Below, piece after piece: positions 53,508 through 63,087 of a DNA stretch of 64,000 bases (within the stretch, counting starts at the first letter, position 1; every line of letters begins with the position of its first letter). Under the pieces are notes generated by a model, which worked only from the letters and a program-made list of their open reading frames with translations, made no database searches and was not told the origin of the DNA. The position numbers were made by a program, and so were the translations under genes. Source of the stretch: Azoarcus sp. Aa7 (GTDB taxonomy: Bacteria > Pseudomonadota > Gammaproteobacteria > Burkholderiales > Rhodocyclaceae); contig NZ_QVLR01000051.1 of NCBI RefSeq assembly GCF_014822185.1, positions 1-64,000 on the forward strand, written 5' to 3'.

Positions 53508-54068
53508 TCGGACCGGGCGCTACGCCGCGCCGCACCGTCTCTTGATCTGGAGCGACGGAGCATCGAGCGGCGCTCGGTCACCTTCATTACCTGCTCGAAG
53601 GCCGCACGCGATCTATACATCTAAATGACATATTCGAACATCCGCAATCGGCCCGAACTCGGAGTGGCCGGAAATGGCCGTTATGGACAGCTGTTCATAA
53701 CGCCCAAGTGCGGCTATAGACAACAACGAAGATCCGAAATCGTAACGGCTGTTTGTTCCTGGCGTAGCGGACATCCCACCTAAAAGATCTGTCATCCTTG
53801 GGCTTTGCAAGGATGCGTAGCGCGAGATAAGCCTTATCGGCTGAGTTGGATTCGTTTTTTGCGCGTGACGCTCAGGTGTTTGAAGTACGCAATGCGGCTC
53901 TGGGGCGCCACTCCCGCGCCCTCGCCCTCAAGTTCTGCCGGCAAGAGCGGTTTATCAGGGCGTGGAAAGAAGCATCAGGGCGTGGAAAGAAGCGCTGAAC
54001 TCATGACGGCGATTCTTCACCAGCCCTAATGAAAGGCAGATATTAGCGAAATGCAACAAGGAGAGCAC
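53508..54068. other. 561-base intergenic region with a short tandem repeat
   Basis: No gene supported. It contains two head-to-tail copies of a 20-base unit (53954-53993). The rest is mixed in base composition with no hairpin that stands out. Confidence 0.4.
53954..53993. repeat. Two tandem copies of a 20-base unit
   Basis: ATCAGGGCGTGGAAAGAAGC occurs at 53954-53973 and again, base for base, at 53974-53993. Only two copies are present. Confidence 0.9.
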
Positions 54069-54344
54069 TTGAACGTTCGCGAACTGATCGAGATCCTTGC
54101 GAGCCTGCCGCCCGTCGCGCGAGTAGTGGTCGACGACGTCGAAGGCGTGTTTGATGACGTGGGGTTTGCTAAAGCAGTAGCGATCCGCGGGAACGCAAAT
54201 CAAGACGCACACTACTACGGCCCGCACCTGGCGGACGATCTCCAGCCGTGGGAAACGGCGGCGTGCATCGGCGCGGCGCGTACGAGAGGTGCACGGCTCA
54301 CGGTTGCAGACATGGAAGCCGATAAAGCGCGGGGGATTTGGTGA
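54069..54344 (+). CDS. Small hypothetical protein coupled to the second metallophosphoesterase
   Basis: A 91-residue protein I do not recognise: MNVRELIEILASLPPVARVVVDDVEGVFDDVGFAKAVAIRG resembles small phage or plasmid accessory proteins with a VRELIE-L start. TTG 54069 is chosen because AAGGAG lies five bases upstream; ATG 54051 would include that ribosome site. Its stop shares one base with the start of the phosphoesterase gene, so the two form a pair. Confidence 0.6.
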   Translation: MNVRELIEILASLPPVARVVVDDVEGVFDDVGFAKAVAIRGNANQDAHYYGPHLADDLQPWETAACIGAARTRGARLTVADMEADKARGIW

Positions 54345-55114
54345 TGAAGCTCTGCATTGCGTCCGATGTCCATCTCGAATTTGGCGAGCCGTGGGAGCCG
54401 GCCGATCTCGACTATGACGTGCTCGTGCTGGCCGGCGATATCGACGTCGGCACCAAGGGCTTCAAGCGGTTTCGCGGGTGGCGCGATCGGTGGATGATCT
54501 ACGTCGCAGGCAATCACGAGTTCTACGGCCAGAACATGCCCGCGACGGTGCGCCAGTTGCACGGACTACGCGCTGAAGCCGAGCGTGCAGGCAGCTTCTT
54601 CCTCGAAAAGTCCTCGACCGTGATCGAGGGCGTGCGCTTTCTCGGAACGACGCTCTGGACCGACTTCCAGCTGTTCGGTGCCCATCGCCGCAGCGAAGCA
54701 ATGAACGCGGCCGAAGAGCAGATGACCGATTACCGGAAGATCGTCGCGCTGAAAGACGGGCCGACGAAGGTCATGCTGTCGGCTGTCGACACCCTGCGCA
54801 TCCACGAATACGCCCGCGACTGGCTTGCTCACGAGCTCGCGCAGCCGCACGACGGTCCGACGGTGGTCGTGACACATCATGCACCGTCGATCCAGTCGAT
54901 CGCGCCACGCTTCCGGGGTGATCTGGTGACTGCAGCGTATGCCTCGAACCTCGAAGGGCTGATCCTGGAGCATCAGCCGACGCTGTGGATTCACGGCCAT
55001 TCGCACGTCGCCTGCGACTACCGCATCGGCGCGACACGGGTTGTCGCGAACCCGAAGGGCTATCCAGGCGAAACGTTTGTTGGGTTCCAGCCGCGCCTGG
55101 TTGTTGAGGTTTGA
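54344..55114 (+). CDS. Metallophosphoesterase, paralogue of the gene at 11 kb
   Basis: A 256-residue calcineurin-like phosphoesterase: SDVHLEFG, LAGDIDVG, AGNHEFYG, THHAPSIQSIAPRF, LWIHGHSHVACDYRIG and VVANPKGY, the complete dimetal set. It matches the protein at 11038-11802 block for block (SIAPRF, LWIHGHxH, TRVVANPxGY). Substrate unknown. It is preceded by a one-base overlap with the small gene. Confidence 0.9.
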   Translation: MKLCIASDVHLEFGEPWEPADLDYDVLVLAGDIDVGTKGFKRFRGWRDRWMIYVAGNHEFYGQNMPATVRQLHGLRAEAERAGSFFLEKSSTVIEGVRFLGTTLWTDFQLFGAHRRSEAMNAAEEQMTDYRKIVALKDGPTKVMLSAVDTLRIHEYARDWLAHELAQPHDGPTVVVTHHAPSIQSIAPRFRGDLVTAAYASNLEGLILEHQPTLWIHGHSHVACDYRIGATRVVANPKGYPGETFVGFQPRLVVEV

Positions 55115-55503
55115 GACGACGAAGCCGTATGAGCGCACCGCGCTCTTATCTTCGCTCGCGAGCTGCTCGAAGAGCTCCGTGATCGCACAAGACATCCAGG
55201 GACAACAGTGAGGAGTGGGGGCGGCAAGGCACGCATCTGCACTCGCGCCATTGCGACCATCAAGATGTCATCAGGGGGTTAATGTCAAGTTCCGCCGCGT
55301 AGGCAGAATGTGAACAGGGCACGACACCATGACGTCGATCCTGCTTCGACGTCCAATCACACAGAACCGTAGCTCACCAGTCCGGCGAACTCACGCTGCC
55401 AAAGCTGAGCTGACATACGACTTTCGTCGCGCATGTCCCGGAGGGGGCAATAATCCAAAAATCGCGGGCATGTCGCACGAGGATAGGCAGCGTGCGGGGC
55501 GAC
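55115..55503. other. 389-base intergenic region
   Basis: No gene, RNA or repeat that I can support. It separates the phosphoesterase pair from the convergent TIR gene. Confidence 0.4.
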
Positions 55504-56466
55504 TCACCGCTGCAATGGCTGAATTAGCATTTCCCAGAAGTACTCCGCCACTCCCTCGTAATTGAGGAGCGTTTGGCCATCGCGCCCGAGGTGGGCGAAG
55601 CCGAGCGGCTTGAACCCCAGCGAGTAGCCGTCGTCCTGGATCGACATGCTTTCGTTGAAGCTGTTCTGCGAAACGCCGCTGTGGCTGAACAGGATGTCGC
55701 CGCCGAAACTCCTACCTCCCATCCAGATTCCGCATCCGCATCGCCGTTTCCCAGAGACGTAAATCGCCGCGTCAAAGCTGTTGGCATCGATCTGACGGAA
55801 ATTCACTTCGATGTCCGGATTGCGCTGCTTCAACTCTTCCAGGGAGTTAGCGAAGTACTTGGCTACAAACTCGAAACACTCAGCCCGTGCGCAATCACGC
55901 TCGCGGTCAGTAAATTCCTTCTTGATGCGCAGGTTGCTGGACCGGGACGTTGTTGTAGTAACCACCGGTTGCACGGGTGCCGCTACCGGTGGAGCCGCAA
56001 GCGCTGCTGGCGCAGCGGCAGTCGACTTGGGAAGCGTATTGAGCGCGCCCTTGATCGCGGATACGACGTGGAAAAAGCCCTCATCCAATGAAGGGTACTG
56101 AGTGACCGCCTTCCCATCCGGTGTGGCGGCCAATAGCTTGCCGAACGGCAAATCGTGCCAGTGGCAGACCCGCAAGATCACCGGGATCACGATCGCCAGC
56201 CCAAGGTTGTGACGCTCGACTGCGCGCACCATTTCGACGTCGTAGCAGTAATCGGAATTGATGAAATCGGGACTCACGAGCAGCAAGACGAGTTCGGCAT
56301 CCTCGAAGTGTTGGCCGATTTCATTATTGAATTCTTGCCCAGCAACGATCCGGCGATCGTGCCAGGTTTCGATCAAGCCCTGGCGTTTCAGGGGCGAAAG
56401 ATGCTTTTCGAGCTCGTTTCGCAATGTCTCGTCCACGTGCGAGTAGGAGAAAACCACTTTGGCCAA
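55504..56466 (-). CDS. TIR-domain protein with an unassigned C-terminal domain
   Basis: A 320-residue protein. Residues 1-140 form a TIR domain: KVVFSYSHVDETLRNELEKHL, LVLLLVSPDFINSDYCYDVEMVRAVE with the catalytic Glu78 in the S-x-YC-x-x-E motif, and VIPVILRVCHWHDLPFGKLLA. A Pro/Ala-rich linker (about 155-180) leads to a C-terminal domain (190-320) with FDAAIYVSGKRRCGCGIWMGG and YSLGFKPLGFAHLG, which I cannot assign. Bacterial TIR domains cleave NAD, often in phage defence. TTG 56466 is preferred because AGGAAG stands eight bases before it. Confidence 0.85.
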   Translation of the reverse strand: MAKVVFSYSHVDETLRNELEKHLSPLKRQGLIETWHDRRIVAGQEFNNEIGQHFEDAELVLLLVSPDFINSDYCYDVEMVRAVERHNLGLAIVIPVILRVCHWHDLPFGKLLAATPDGKAVTQYPSLDEGFFHVVSAIKGALNTLPKSTAAAPAALAAPPVAAPVQPVVTTTTSRSSNLRIKKEFTDRERDCARAECFEFVAKYFANSLEELKQRNPDIEVNFRQIDANSFDAAIYVSGKRRCGCGIWMGGRSFGGDILFSHSGVSQNSFNESMSIQDDGYSLGFKPLGFAHLGRDGQTLLNYEGVAEYFWEMLIQPLQR

Positions 56467-56973
56467 TTTACGTCTTCCTGAGTCAGTCGCGTGAAGCAAA
56501 TAAATAGTAATGGAGCGGAGGATCGCTATAGTCCCACTCTTTCGCCTGCGCCCGAAAAAGCTGTGGTCAGCGCTCCCCGAATTGGCGCTTGCATAGTGTA
56601 GCTTGCATGCCTAATCCGGAACCACTGTTGCGCGGCGCACCACAGGACTTTTTTTGTCGCGAACGCCCTGGCGACCAACAATAGACGAAACAATCAAGCT
56701 TCGGGGCACATGAAATCCATCGCGCTACTCGACATCAGGCTACGCTAGACCGGTGGGTAGGGGAGGATTTGCAGCGCGAGGAGATTCACCATCGAGCGGC
56801 CCGGTAAGAGGCAAGTCGGGAACGGCACAACCAGCGTCAAGATCCAATGCCGCCACGTTCTACCTGCTCCGGCCGGCGAGTAGCAAAGCTGGAAGACCAG
56901 CTAAATACATTGCGCACACTGGAATACGTAGCGCATAATCTATGTCTTCGATTAAGTTTGCCTGGAGGTGGAA
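56467..56973. other. 507-base AT-richer intergenic region
   Basis: Divergent space between the TIR gene and the small hypothetical gene. No coding frame looks real. Promoters for both genes should lie here; I see no operator pattern. Confidence 0.4.
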
Positions 56974-57432
56974 ATGCCAAATGCAACAACAATTTATCGC
57001 GCGCTCGAAGAACTAGCAAGGCGATTTGAAGTGCTTCATCAAAAGTTCAGCGAATTTTTCGAAGCTGCACAATATATGGGAGATAGGAAATGTTTCGGGC
57101 CGATCGTCAAATTTGATGATCATCTGGATAGGAACTGCTTCACGGTTAATTTCCTTGACAAGACTCTTATTTTCCGCTTTTCGTCCGCATTAAGCGAGAC
57201 GAACTCCCCTGTCGGCACCGTCACCTGCCTGGAGCCCAACCCCGACGACGAATCGCAGCCGTACGACGTGCTGACTATTTCTTTCTCAACCAGTGGAAAA
57301 ATTTATGGTATCGACAAGCCCGATGACTTTGAGGATCCGCTGAATATCAGTGACACTGTCACCGCAATCTTTATCGTCAGCCATTGCGTCTACCTGACCC
57401 TCCGGAAGGGAGTGCAGGCACAACCCTCGTGA
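56974..57432 (+). CDS. Hypothetical protein between two defence-like genes
   Basis: A 152-residue protein not recognised. ATG 56974 follows GGAGGTG by three bases and gives MPNATTIYRALEELARRFEVLHQKFSEFFEAAQ, an amphipathic helix, then a beta-rich middle (NCFTVNFLDKTLIFRFSSAL; YDVLTISFSTSGKIYGID). No signal or membrane segment. Codon use is less GC-rich than in the core genes. Its place between a TIR protein and a nuclease suggests, but does not show, a defence role. Confidence 0.6.
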   Translation: MPNATTIYRALEELARRFEVLHQKFSEFFEAAQYMGDRKCFGPIVKFDDHLDRNCFTVNFLDKTLIFRFSSALSETNSPVGTVTCLEPNPDDESQPYDVLTISFSTSGKIYGIDKPDDFEDPLNISDTVTAIFIVSHCVYLTLRKGVQAQPS

Positions 57433-57850
57433 GGGCCGGCATAGCCCCCGACAAATCCAAGTCGCGCCGTGACGGCCAAGAGGACGCGCTCTCAAGGCAC
57501 GAGCCGCGAGGGGATAAAGTGGCGAGCTGAGAACGGTTGGTCGATACTTTCCACCGAGTGAAGAACATATCGACGGTCGAGTGGCTCTTGTCGGTCGGGC
57601 CGGCTTTGACATGAGGTTCACTGCGCTCATTCGGCACAGCTTTCCGCTCTGCAGCCGGTAAACGATGGATTTCAGATGGACTTGAGCCGTACGCTCACGG
57701 TCGGCCCTGTATGGCAAGCGGAAGGTTGGAAGCCAGCCACTGCCAGACGGCTGAGACGTTCGGCGGGTAATGTCAACCGCGTGGTTGTGGCTGTGAAATG
57801 CAATCTACGGGCGCTCCTGCCGAGCGGCAAGTCTCTCCAAATATTCTCCA
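57433..57850. other. 418-base region without a supported gene
   Basis: Convergent space between the hypothetical gene and the nuclease gene. Open frames here are short and read against nothing I know. Confidence 0.35.
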
Positions 57851-59107
57851 TCATGCGACACAGCGACACGCAAGGCGCTCGAGAATCCGCCGATCTTCGC
57901 CGAGCTTGCACAGCGATTCGAAATGCTGGTCAAGATCCTCGAACAGGATATAACTCAGTGAGAAGTCCTCGTGGCGCTGGAACATCGGGCGCTTGAGTTG
58001 CACGACGATCTCCTTCTCGCGTGCAGCCGGAGCAACCAAATATAGATGCTCATGCCGGCCCGGAATCGACAATGCCATGTCGGCAAGGCGTAGGATTCCC
58101 GAATAAATCGACGTACTCTTCTCCACTTCAAAGGCACTCGCGATTCTCGGTTCGCCAGGGTATAGCCACAAGACATCGATGAGTTCTGCGGTGGCGTGCA
58201 CTTCTGGTGGGAGCCCAAGGTCTGGCAGACACTCCAGGCAACGGTAGCCCAGCGCGCGGCCGCGGTAGAGGGCGCTGCGGTCATTGCGGGCGACCAGCAC
58301 GTCATAGCCCAGTGCGCGGCCCAGTTCGATCAGTTGATATTGGACCTTCGTATGCAGGCGCTCCTCCGCCATGTCTTGTTCGACCTGGGCGTGGCGCTTG
58401 CGACGCACCTGCTCGATTTTTTCACGTTCGATGGTCAGGGCACTCGAATCATCATCGGTCGTTCCGAGCCGTCCGACGCCAATCTCGAAAAGCATGCCGC
58501 TGAATGCGCCCAGATCTCGTGAGAGCATGCCCAGTGCAGCGTTGGCAACGATGATTGTCTCCCGCATTTCCAGATAGCTGTCCCACGAGCCGAGTCTCTT
58601 CTTTGTCCTAAACAGCGCGTTGAATCCGTTCAGCATTGCCGTGTTGAACGGTGGGAAATGCGTCGGATGCAGGAAGTACAGAATATTCGCGACGGCTGGG
58701 CCCAAGCCTTTGATGCGCTTACCGGCGAGTTTCAGAACCTCCCTTTCGAGCGCCCGTACATCGGTAGTTCCGAGACAGGCGTAGAGGAACTCGCCAAATG
58801 CCTGTTTGTTGAGATCATGCTCGTAGATGTCGGGGATACGCAATTTTGGCTTCCAGTAGAACGGATGTGCGGCCCCTTCGAATACCTGTTTTTGTTCGGA
58901 AATGCACGCCAGTACGAACTCCAAGGACGATCCCTTGAAGTCATTCGGGAAGCGATGATGCTTGATATCGTCGACGACCGCTGCAACACCACGGCGAATG
59001 CTGCGAAACGCCTTGATCCGGTCTTCGCTGCTGATGAACCAAGTGCTATAGACTGATTCGGGATCGGCCTTGTAAGCTTGCGCAATCGGCAACAGAGCAT
59101 CATGCAT
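57851..59107 (-). CDS. HhH-containing PD-(D/E)XK-like endonuclease
   Basis: A 418-residue protein. Residues 95-150 hold a helix-hairpin-helix DNA-binding unit (LAGKRIKGLGPAVANILYFLHP), as in glycosylase-like folds. A charged helix (about 225-250, EREKIEQVRRKRHAQVEQDMAEE) links to a C-terminal nuclease-like domain: KVQYQLIELGRALGYDVLVARND, ELIDVLWL with Asp311, then SAFEVEKSTSIYSGILRLADM with the E-x-E-K site at 327-330. This EVE-ST pattern is known from restriction-type endonucleases. No methyltransferase is nearby, so it may be a lone defence nuclease. Confidence 0.72.
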   Translation of the reverse strand: MHDALLPIAQAYKADPESVYSTWFISSEDRIKAFRSIRRGVAAVVDDIKHHRFPNDFKGSSLEFVLACISEQKQVFEGAAHPFYWKPKLRIPDIYEHDLNKQAFGEFLYACLGTTDVRALEREVLKLAGKRIKGLGPAVANILYFLHPTHFPPFNTAMLNGFNALFRTKKRLGSWDSYLEMRETIIVANAALGMLSRDLGAFSGMLFEIGVGRLGTTDDDSSALTIEREKIEQVRRKRHAQVEQDMAEERLHTKVQYQLIELGRALGYDVLVARNDRSALYRGRALGYRCLECLPDLGLPPEVHATAELIDVLWLYPGEPRIASAFEVEKSTSIYSGILRLADMALSIPGRHEHLYLVAPAAREKEIVVQLKRPMFQRHEDFSLSYILFEDLDQHFESLCKLGEDRRILERLACRCVA

Positions 59108-59479
59108 AAGGACCCCTCATTGACTTGAGCATCATTTCTAACAGCGTAAATTGAGGTGGTCAATCCTGCCCAAATGGGGGGGCGCTGCCCACACATCCGG
59201 CCCCCGGACACATCGCCTACGCCGTCCTGAGTTGTCATCGAGAACGCAAAGGTCCGGAGCATGGGCATAAAGCATATGCCCGCCGCCAAGGATCGCGCAT
59301 CGGCGTTGATGGCGATGGGTCCCTCCTGTGCGAGGAATGGTAGAACGCCTGCGCTAGCCGTGTTCAGCCGCGATGCAGCAGTCTGGCTCGTGGGTCTGCC
59401 GAGGAGGGGGGCGAGGCACGCCGCGCAGGTAGGCCGGCACTTTGCATCTCTGTGCGATAGTGCCGCGCCTGCCCCCGGT
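59108..59479. other. 372-base intergenic region
   Basis: Boundary between the defence-like patch and the copper genes. No gene or strong repeat seen. Confidence 0.4.
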
Positions 59480-59947
59480 TCAGTGCCTTGCGAAAGTGGT
59501 GATCACGCCCTTCTCGTCGAAGCTGACGACTTCGTAACGGTCAGCGGGGAAAGGCCCCTCCATTCCCGGGGATCCTTGAGGCATTCCGGGCGCGGAAATG
59601 CCCACGATCTTCGGCTTGACTGCCAGCAACCGCTTCACATCCGAAGCGGGCACATGCCCTTCGACGACGTAGCCGCCGACCTTGGCCGTGTGGCACGAGC
59701 TAAGCGCCGTCGGGACACCGGCGTCGCGTTTCACCTCGCCCATTTTCGGTGTGGCAATTTCCTTGACGTTGAAGCCCTGGGATCGCATATGCTCTGCCCA
59801 TTTGCCGCAACAGCCGCAATTCGGATCCTTGTAAACGATGACTTCGTCACCTGCTGCAAGCGCAGGAGACAGACTGAACGTGAGGGACAGCGCAGTTGCG
59901 GCAAGCAATGCGCGCTCGCGGATCGGAAACAGTGCATTGATGGTCAT
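59480..59947 (-). CDS. DUF411 periplasmic metal-binding protein
   Basis: A 155-residue exported protein: signal peptide to about residue 32 (LLAATALSLTFSLSPALA), then VIVYKDPNCGCCGKWAEHMRSQGFNVKEI with the CxCC site, and TALSSCHTAKVGGYVVEGHVPASDVKRLL, which is the DUF411 core with a CH pair. Relatives occur with copper-resistance genes and probably bind Cu. ATG 59947 has AGGAG upstream. It follows the CusS gene by 34 bases in the other order of reading, likely as last gene of that transcript. Confidence 0.9.
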   Translation of the reverse strand: MTINALFPIRERALLAATALSLTFSLSPALAAGDEVIVYKDPNCGCCGKWAEHMRSQGFNVKEIATPKMGEVKRDAGVPTALSSCHTAKVGGYVVEGHVPASDVKRLLAVKPKIVGISAPGMPQGSPGMEGPFPADRYEVVSFDEKGVITTFARH

Positions 59948-59981
59948 ATCGGTCACTCCTGGCGAATACCTTGGGCAAACT

Positions 59982-61397
59982 CTACTCTATGCTCGTCTGG
60001 CCATGGATCGAGCGCGGCAAATGAATGCGAAATGCGGTGACGCCGTCGGCGGATTCGACGTCTACCGTTCCGCCATGTGTCTCGACGATCGTACGGGTGA
60101 TTGCCAGACCGAGCCCGGCGCCCTCTCCGTGATGATGTCGCTCGGCGCTTGCACGATGGAAACGTTCAAAGATGCGTGATAGTTGATCTGCCGGAATTGT
60201 GTCTCCGCGATTTTGAACGCGGAGCATGACTTGAGGGCCGTCATCGGCGACATCAATCTCGATAGTGCTTCCCGCGCGCGAGTGGCGCAGGGCATTCGAT
60301 AGCAGATTTGAGATCGCGCGCCGCAGCATCAAGCGATCACCGTGGACCGTTGCTGCGCCTCGTACCACCACGCTGACATCGTGCTCCTCGGCAAGTGCTT
60401 CATAGAATTCCGCGAGCGCACGCGCCTCCTCGGCCAAGGCCACCAGTTCGTGTGGGCCAGGCAGGCGCCCATTATCCGCTTTTGCCAGGAACAGCATGTC
60501 GGCAACCATCCGCGCGATCCGTTGGTATTCTTCAAGGTTTGACGTTAAGACCTCACGATATTCGTCGGCGGTACGCGTTCGGGACAGGGAAACGGCCGTT
60601 TGCGTCATCAGATTCGAGATGGGGGTCCGCAGTTCATGGGCAATATCGGCCGAAAAGTCGGATAGACGTTGAAACGCAGCTTCGAGGCGGCTGAGCATGC
60701 CGTTAAAGGCGTCGACGAGTTCACGCACTTCAACCGGCGCCTTGGCTTCCGTCAAGCGTTGGCTAAGACGCTCAGCTGACACCCCGCGAGCGATCTCGGT
60801 TACTCGGCGTAAGGGGGCGAGACCCGCATGCGCGACCCACCAGCCGAGCAGGGCGGCCATTACCGCCGCGAATGAGATGGCAAGCCAAAGGCGAAGCCGC
60901 GCTGCGTCGAGAAAAGTTGCATGGTGGGTGATATCCAGTCCGACCACAGCGCGAATATAGGTCGTTGTTCCGTCGGCCCGCGGCATACGCAGCGACTGCT
61001 CACGTCCCGCATAGTGGTGTCCATCCTTCTCCCATTTGGCGATGCCGGATGGTAATGCCTCTCCGGCGAGGATTCCCGTCAGAAAAGAGCTTGGATGGAT
61101 TGCGTAACTTACAACCCCGTCCTTATCGCGCAAGAACGCCGCGATACCATCATGGCCGACGAAAGCGTCGTCGAGTCGTTGGGGCAGCATATCCCGTGCG
61201 GACGGCGAATCGGCCCGCTGGAGCAGATTTTCGATCAGCGCGAGTTTTCCGCGCAATTCATGGTCGTCGAGTTCAGCAAAGTGCGCTTCCACTGCACGAC
61301 CGAGCAGTACGCCGACGGCAATCAGTAAGCTCGCTGCCGTCAGTGCGAAGAGCAGTGCAAGTCGTGTGGTGAGCGATAGAGGGTACCGGAACTTCAC
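59982..61397 (-). CDS. cusS: Heavy-metal sensor histidine kinase, CusS-type
   Basis: A 471-residue membrane kinase. One helix near residues 10-32 ([20 protein letters not shown]), a periplasmic sensor of about 130 residues, a second helix ([20 protein letters not shown]), a HAMP linker, the phospho-acceptor His in [20 protein letters not shown], and the ATPase motifs [30 protein letters not shown] and [14 protein letters not shown]. It should sense periplasmic copper or silver. GTG start overlaps the cusR stop by four bases. Confidence 0.93.
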   Translation of the reverse strand: MKFRYPLSLTTRLALLFALTAASLLIAVGVLLGRAVEAHFAELDDHELRGKLALIENLLQRADSPSARDMLPQRLDDAFVGHDGIAAFLRDKDGVVSYAIHPSSFLTGILAGEALPSGIAKWEKDGHHYAGREQSLRMPRADGTTTYIRAVVGLDITHHATFLDAARLRLWLAISFAAVMAALLGWWVAHAGLAPLRRVTEIARGVSAERLSQRLTEAKAPVEVRELVDAFNGMLSRLEAAFQRLSDFSADIAHELRTPISNLMTQTAVSLSRTRTADEYREVLTSNLEEYQRIARMVADMLFLAKADNGRLPGPHELVALAEEARALAEFYEALAEEHDVSVVVRGAATVHGDRLMLRRAISNLLSNALRHSRAGSTIEIDVADDGPQVMLRVQNRGDTIPADQLSRIFERFHRASAERHHHGEGAGLGLAITRTIVETHGGTVDVESADGVTAFRIHLPRSIHGQTSIE

Positions 61398-62074
61398 TGA
61401 GCCTCCGGTACTTCCAGAACGTAGCCCATGCCACGCACGGTACGGATAAGTTTTGGTTCGAAGGGTTCGTCGACTTTCGCTCGCAACCGCCGAACTGCGA
61501 CTTCGATGACGTTCGTGTCGCTGTCGAAGTTCATGTCCCACACTTGCGAGGCAATCAATGACCGCGGCAACACTTCGCCCTGCCTACGCAACAGCAGTTC
61601 GAGTAATGAGAACTCCTTCGCTGTGAGATCGATCTTTATGCCTGCACGCGTCACTCGCCGTCGCAGAAGATCAAGTTCGAGGTCCCCAACCCTGAACACC
61701 TCAGGTTCCTTGGCCTTTCCTCGACGTAGCAATGTGCGCACGCGCGCGAGCAGTTCCGAGAAGGCAAAGGGTTTCACTAGATAGTCGTCGGCCCCGAGCT
61801 CGAGACCACGTACCCGATCCTCGACCTGATCGCGTGCAGTAAGAAACAGCACTGGCGTTTCTCTGCCGCTACGTCGGACGGTTCGAAGCACGCCCCAGCC
61901 ATCAAGTGAGGGGAGCATTACGTCGAGCACGATCAGGTCGTACTCGCCATTGAGCGCCATATGCAGGCCATCCAGCCCGTCGCGCGCGAGGTCCACAACA
62001 AAGCCGGCTTCGCCCAGCCCCTGCTGCAGGTAATCGCCGGTTTTCGGCTCATCCTCAACGATCAGGATCTTCAT
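61394..62074 (-). CDS. cusR: Heavy-metal response regulator, CusR-type
   Basis: A 226-residue OmpR-family regulator: [25 protein letters not shown], phospho-Asp in [37 protein letters not shown], then the winged helix ending [33 protein letters not shown]. This is the full CusR/CopR/PcoR pattern. It should activate the divergent outer-membrane and binding-protein genes at the inverted repeat 62138-62153. Confidence 0.95.
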   Translation of the reverse strand: MKILIVEDEPKTGDYLQQGLGEAGFVVDLARDGLDGLHMALNGEYDLIVLDVMLPSLDGWGVLRTVRRSGRETPVLFLTARDQVEDRVRGLELGADDYLVKPFAFSELLARVRTLLRRGKAKEPEVFRVGDLELDLLRRRVTRAGIKIDLTAKEFSLLELLLRRQGEVLPRSLIASQVWDMNFDSDTNVIEVAVRRLRAKVDEPFEPKLIRTVRGMGYVLEVPEAQ

Positions 62075-62137
62075 GGTTGCCCTCTATCTCGTTCATGCGA
62101 CGACATTTTGCATCGCTAAACCGGGCTTCAATTCGAG

Positions 62138-62153
62138 ATTACCAAGATGTAAT
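62138..62153. promoter_or_regulatory. Candidate CusR/CopR box
   Basis: ATTACCAAGATGTAAT is a perfect ATTAC-N6-GTAAT dyad between cusR and the Met/His-rich gene, like the copper boxes bound by CopR/PcoR-type regulators. Confidence 0.55.
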
Positions 62154-62251
62154 TCGGGAGACAGACTTCTGACACCTTCTGAGTCGCAATATGGCGATGT
62201 GTCGGTCCGTACCGAGGGCATCGCTTCTATCCTTTCGAAGGAGGTAGTTGT

Positions 62252-62674
62252 ATGAAACCGATTATGGTGATGCACGTTGTGTTCGCGTTGACTGCCGCGG
62301 CTGCGATGTCTGTTACGTTTGCGGCAGCGCCGACGAATGAGGAGCACCAAAGTCATCATCCCGACGTGGCGCAAGTGACACCCGCCACGACAGGGCCCGC
62401 TGCCAGCATGCCCGCGCTCCAACAGCGCATGAAGGCGATCCGTTCGGAGAAAGACCCCGCGCGTCGCATGGCCCTGATGGAAGAGCAGGTGCACGCCATG
62501 GAGTCGGCGATGCGTGACATGCCAGCTGAATGCCCGATGGCCGCTGGCAGGATGGGCGGCAAAGCGCCAGACATGATGCGTGACCACATGCGAATGATGG
62601 AAAAGCGCATGGACATGCTGCAGCAGATGATGGAAATGCACATGAAGGCTGAGCCGACGAACCCCATGAAATAA
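62252..62674 (+). CDS. Met/His-rich periplasmic metal-binding protein
   Basis: A 140-residue exported protein: signal peptide to AAA near residue 26, then HQSHHPDVAQ and a long helix crowded with methionines (MRDHMRMMEKRMDMLQQMMEMHMKAE). Such text is usual in copper- and silver-binding proteins of cop/cus clusters. It is the first gene of the operon controlled by CusR, with AAGGAGG nine bases before the ATG. Confidence 0.85.
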   Translation: MKPIMVMHVVFALTAAAAMSVTFAAAPTNEEHQSHHPDVAQVTPATTGPAASMPALQQRMKAIRSEKDPARRMALMEEQVHAMESAMRDMPAECPMAAGRMGGKAPDMMRDHMRMMEKRMDMLQQMMEMHMKAEPTNPMK

Positions 62675-62736
62675 GAGGAGGTTTGCCTCTGGGAAGGCTC
62701 CTCGGGGCTAAGGCCACAAGAAAGAATGAATCCCCG

Positions 62737-63087
62737 ATGAAGAGCGGTTGTTTCGCCATTTCGTGGCGGAGCGCTGCGGCGCTCGTCTGTCTGGCCTTGC
62801 AAGTTCACACAGGCCGAGCCGCGGCGTCGAACGTGTCCTCGCCACCAGAATCCTCCCGCGTGCGCGACGCCACATTTGCGACAGGCGCGGATGTCGGAAT
62901 TGAGGTGCCCTCGTTCCGTTCCGTGCTTGAAAACTACCGTTCTTACGGCGCGGACGAGCCCCTTCGTCCATGGCGTGAGGTCAACGATGAGGTGGGTCGA
63001 GAGGAGGGCCGTCACGGTAATCGCGACACTACGCCGATTTCGAACGATGCGGCGCCACAGGGTGGAAGGACGGAGGATATGAGGTGA
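62737..63087 (+). CDS. Hypothetical exported protein of the copper operon
   Basis: A 116-residue protein: signal peptide to about residue 29 (AAALVCLALQVHTGRAAA), then a short polar stretch with IEVPSFRSVLENYRSYGADEPLRPWREVNDEVGREEGR. Similar small exported proteins of unknown role sit before CusC-like genes. The stop overlaps the start of the next gene by four bases (GTGA). Confidence 0.65.
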   Translation: MKSGCFAISWRSAAALVCLALQVHTGRAAASNVSSPPESSRVRDATFATGADVGIEVPSFRSVLENYRSYGADEPLRPWREVNDEVGREEGRHGNRDTTPISNDAAPQGGRTEDMR

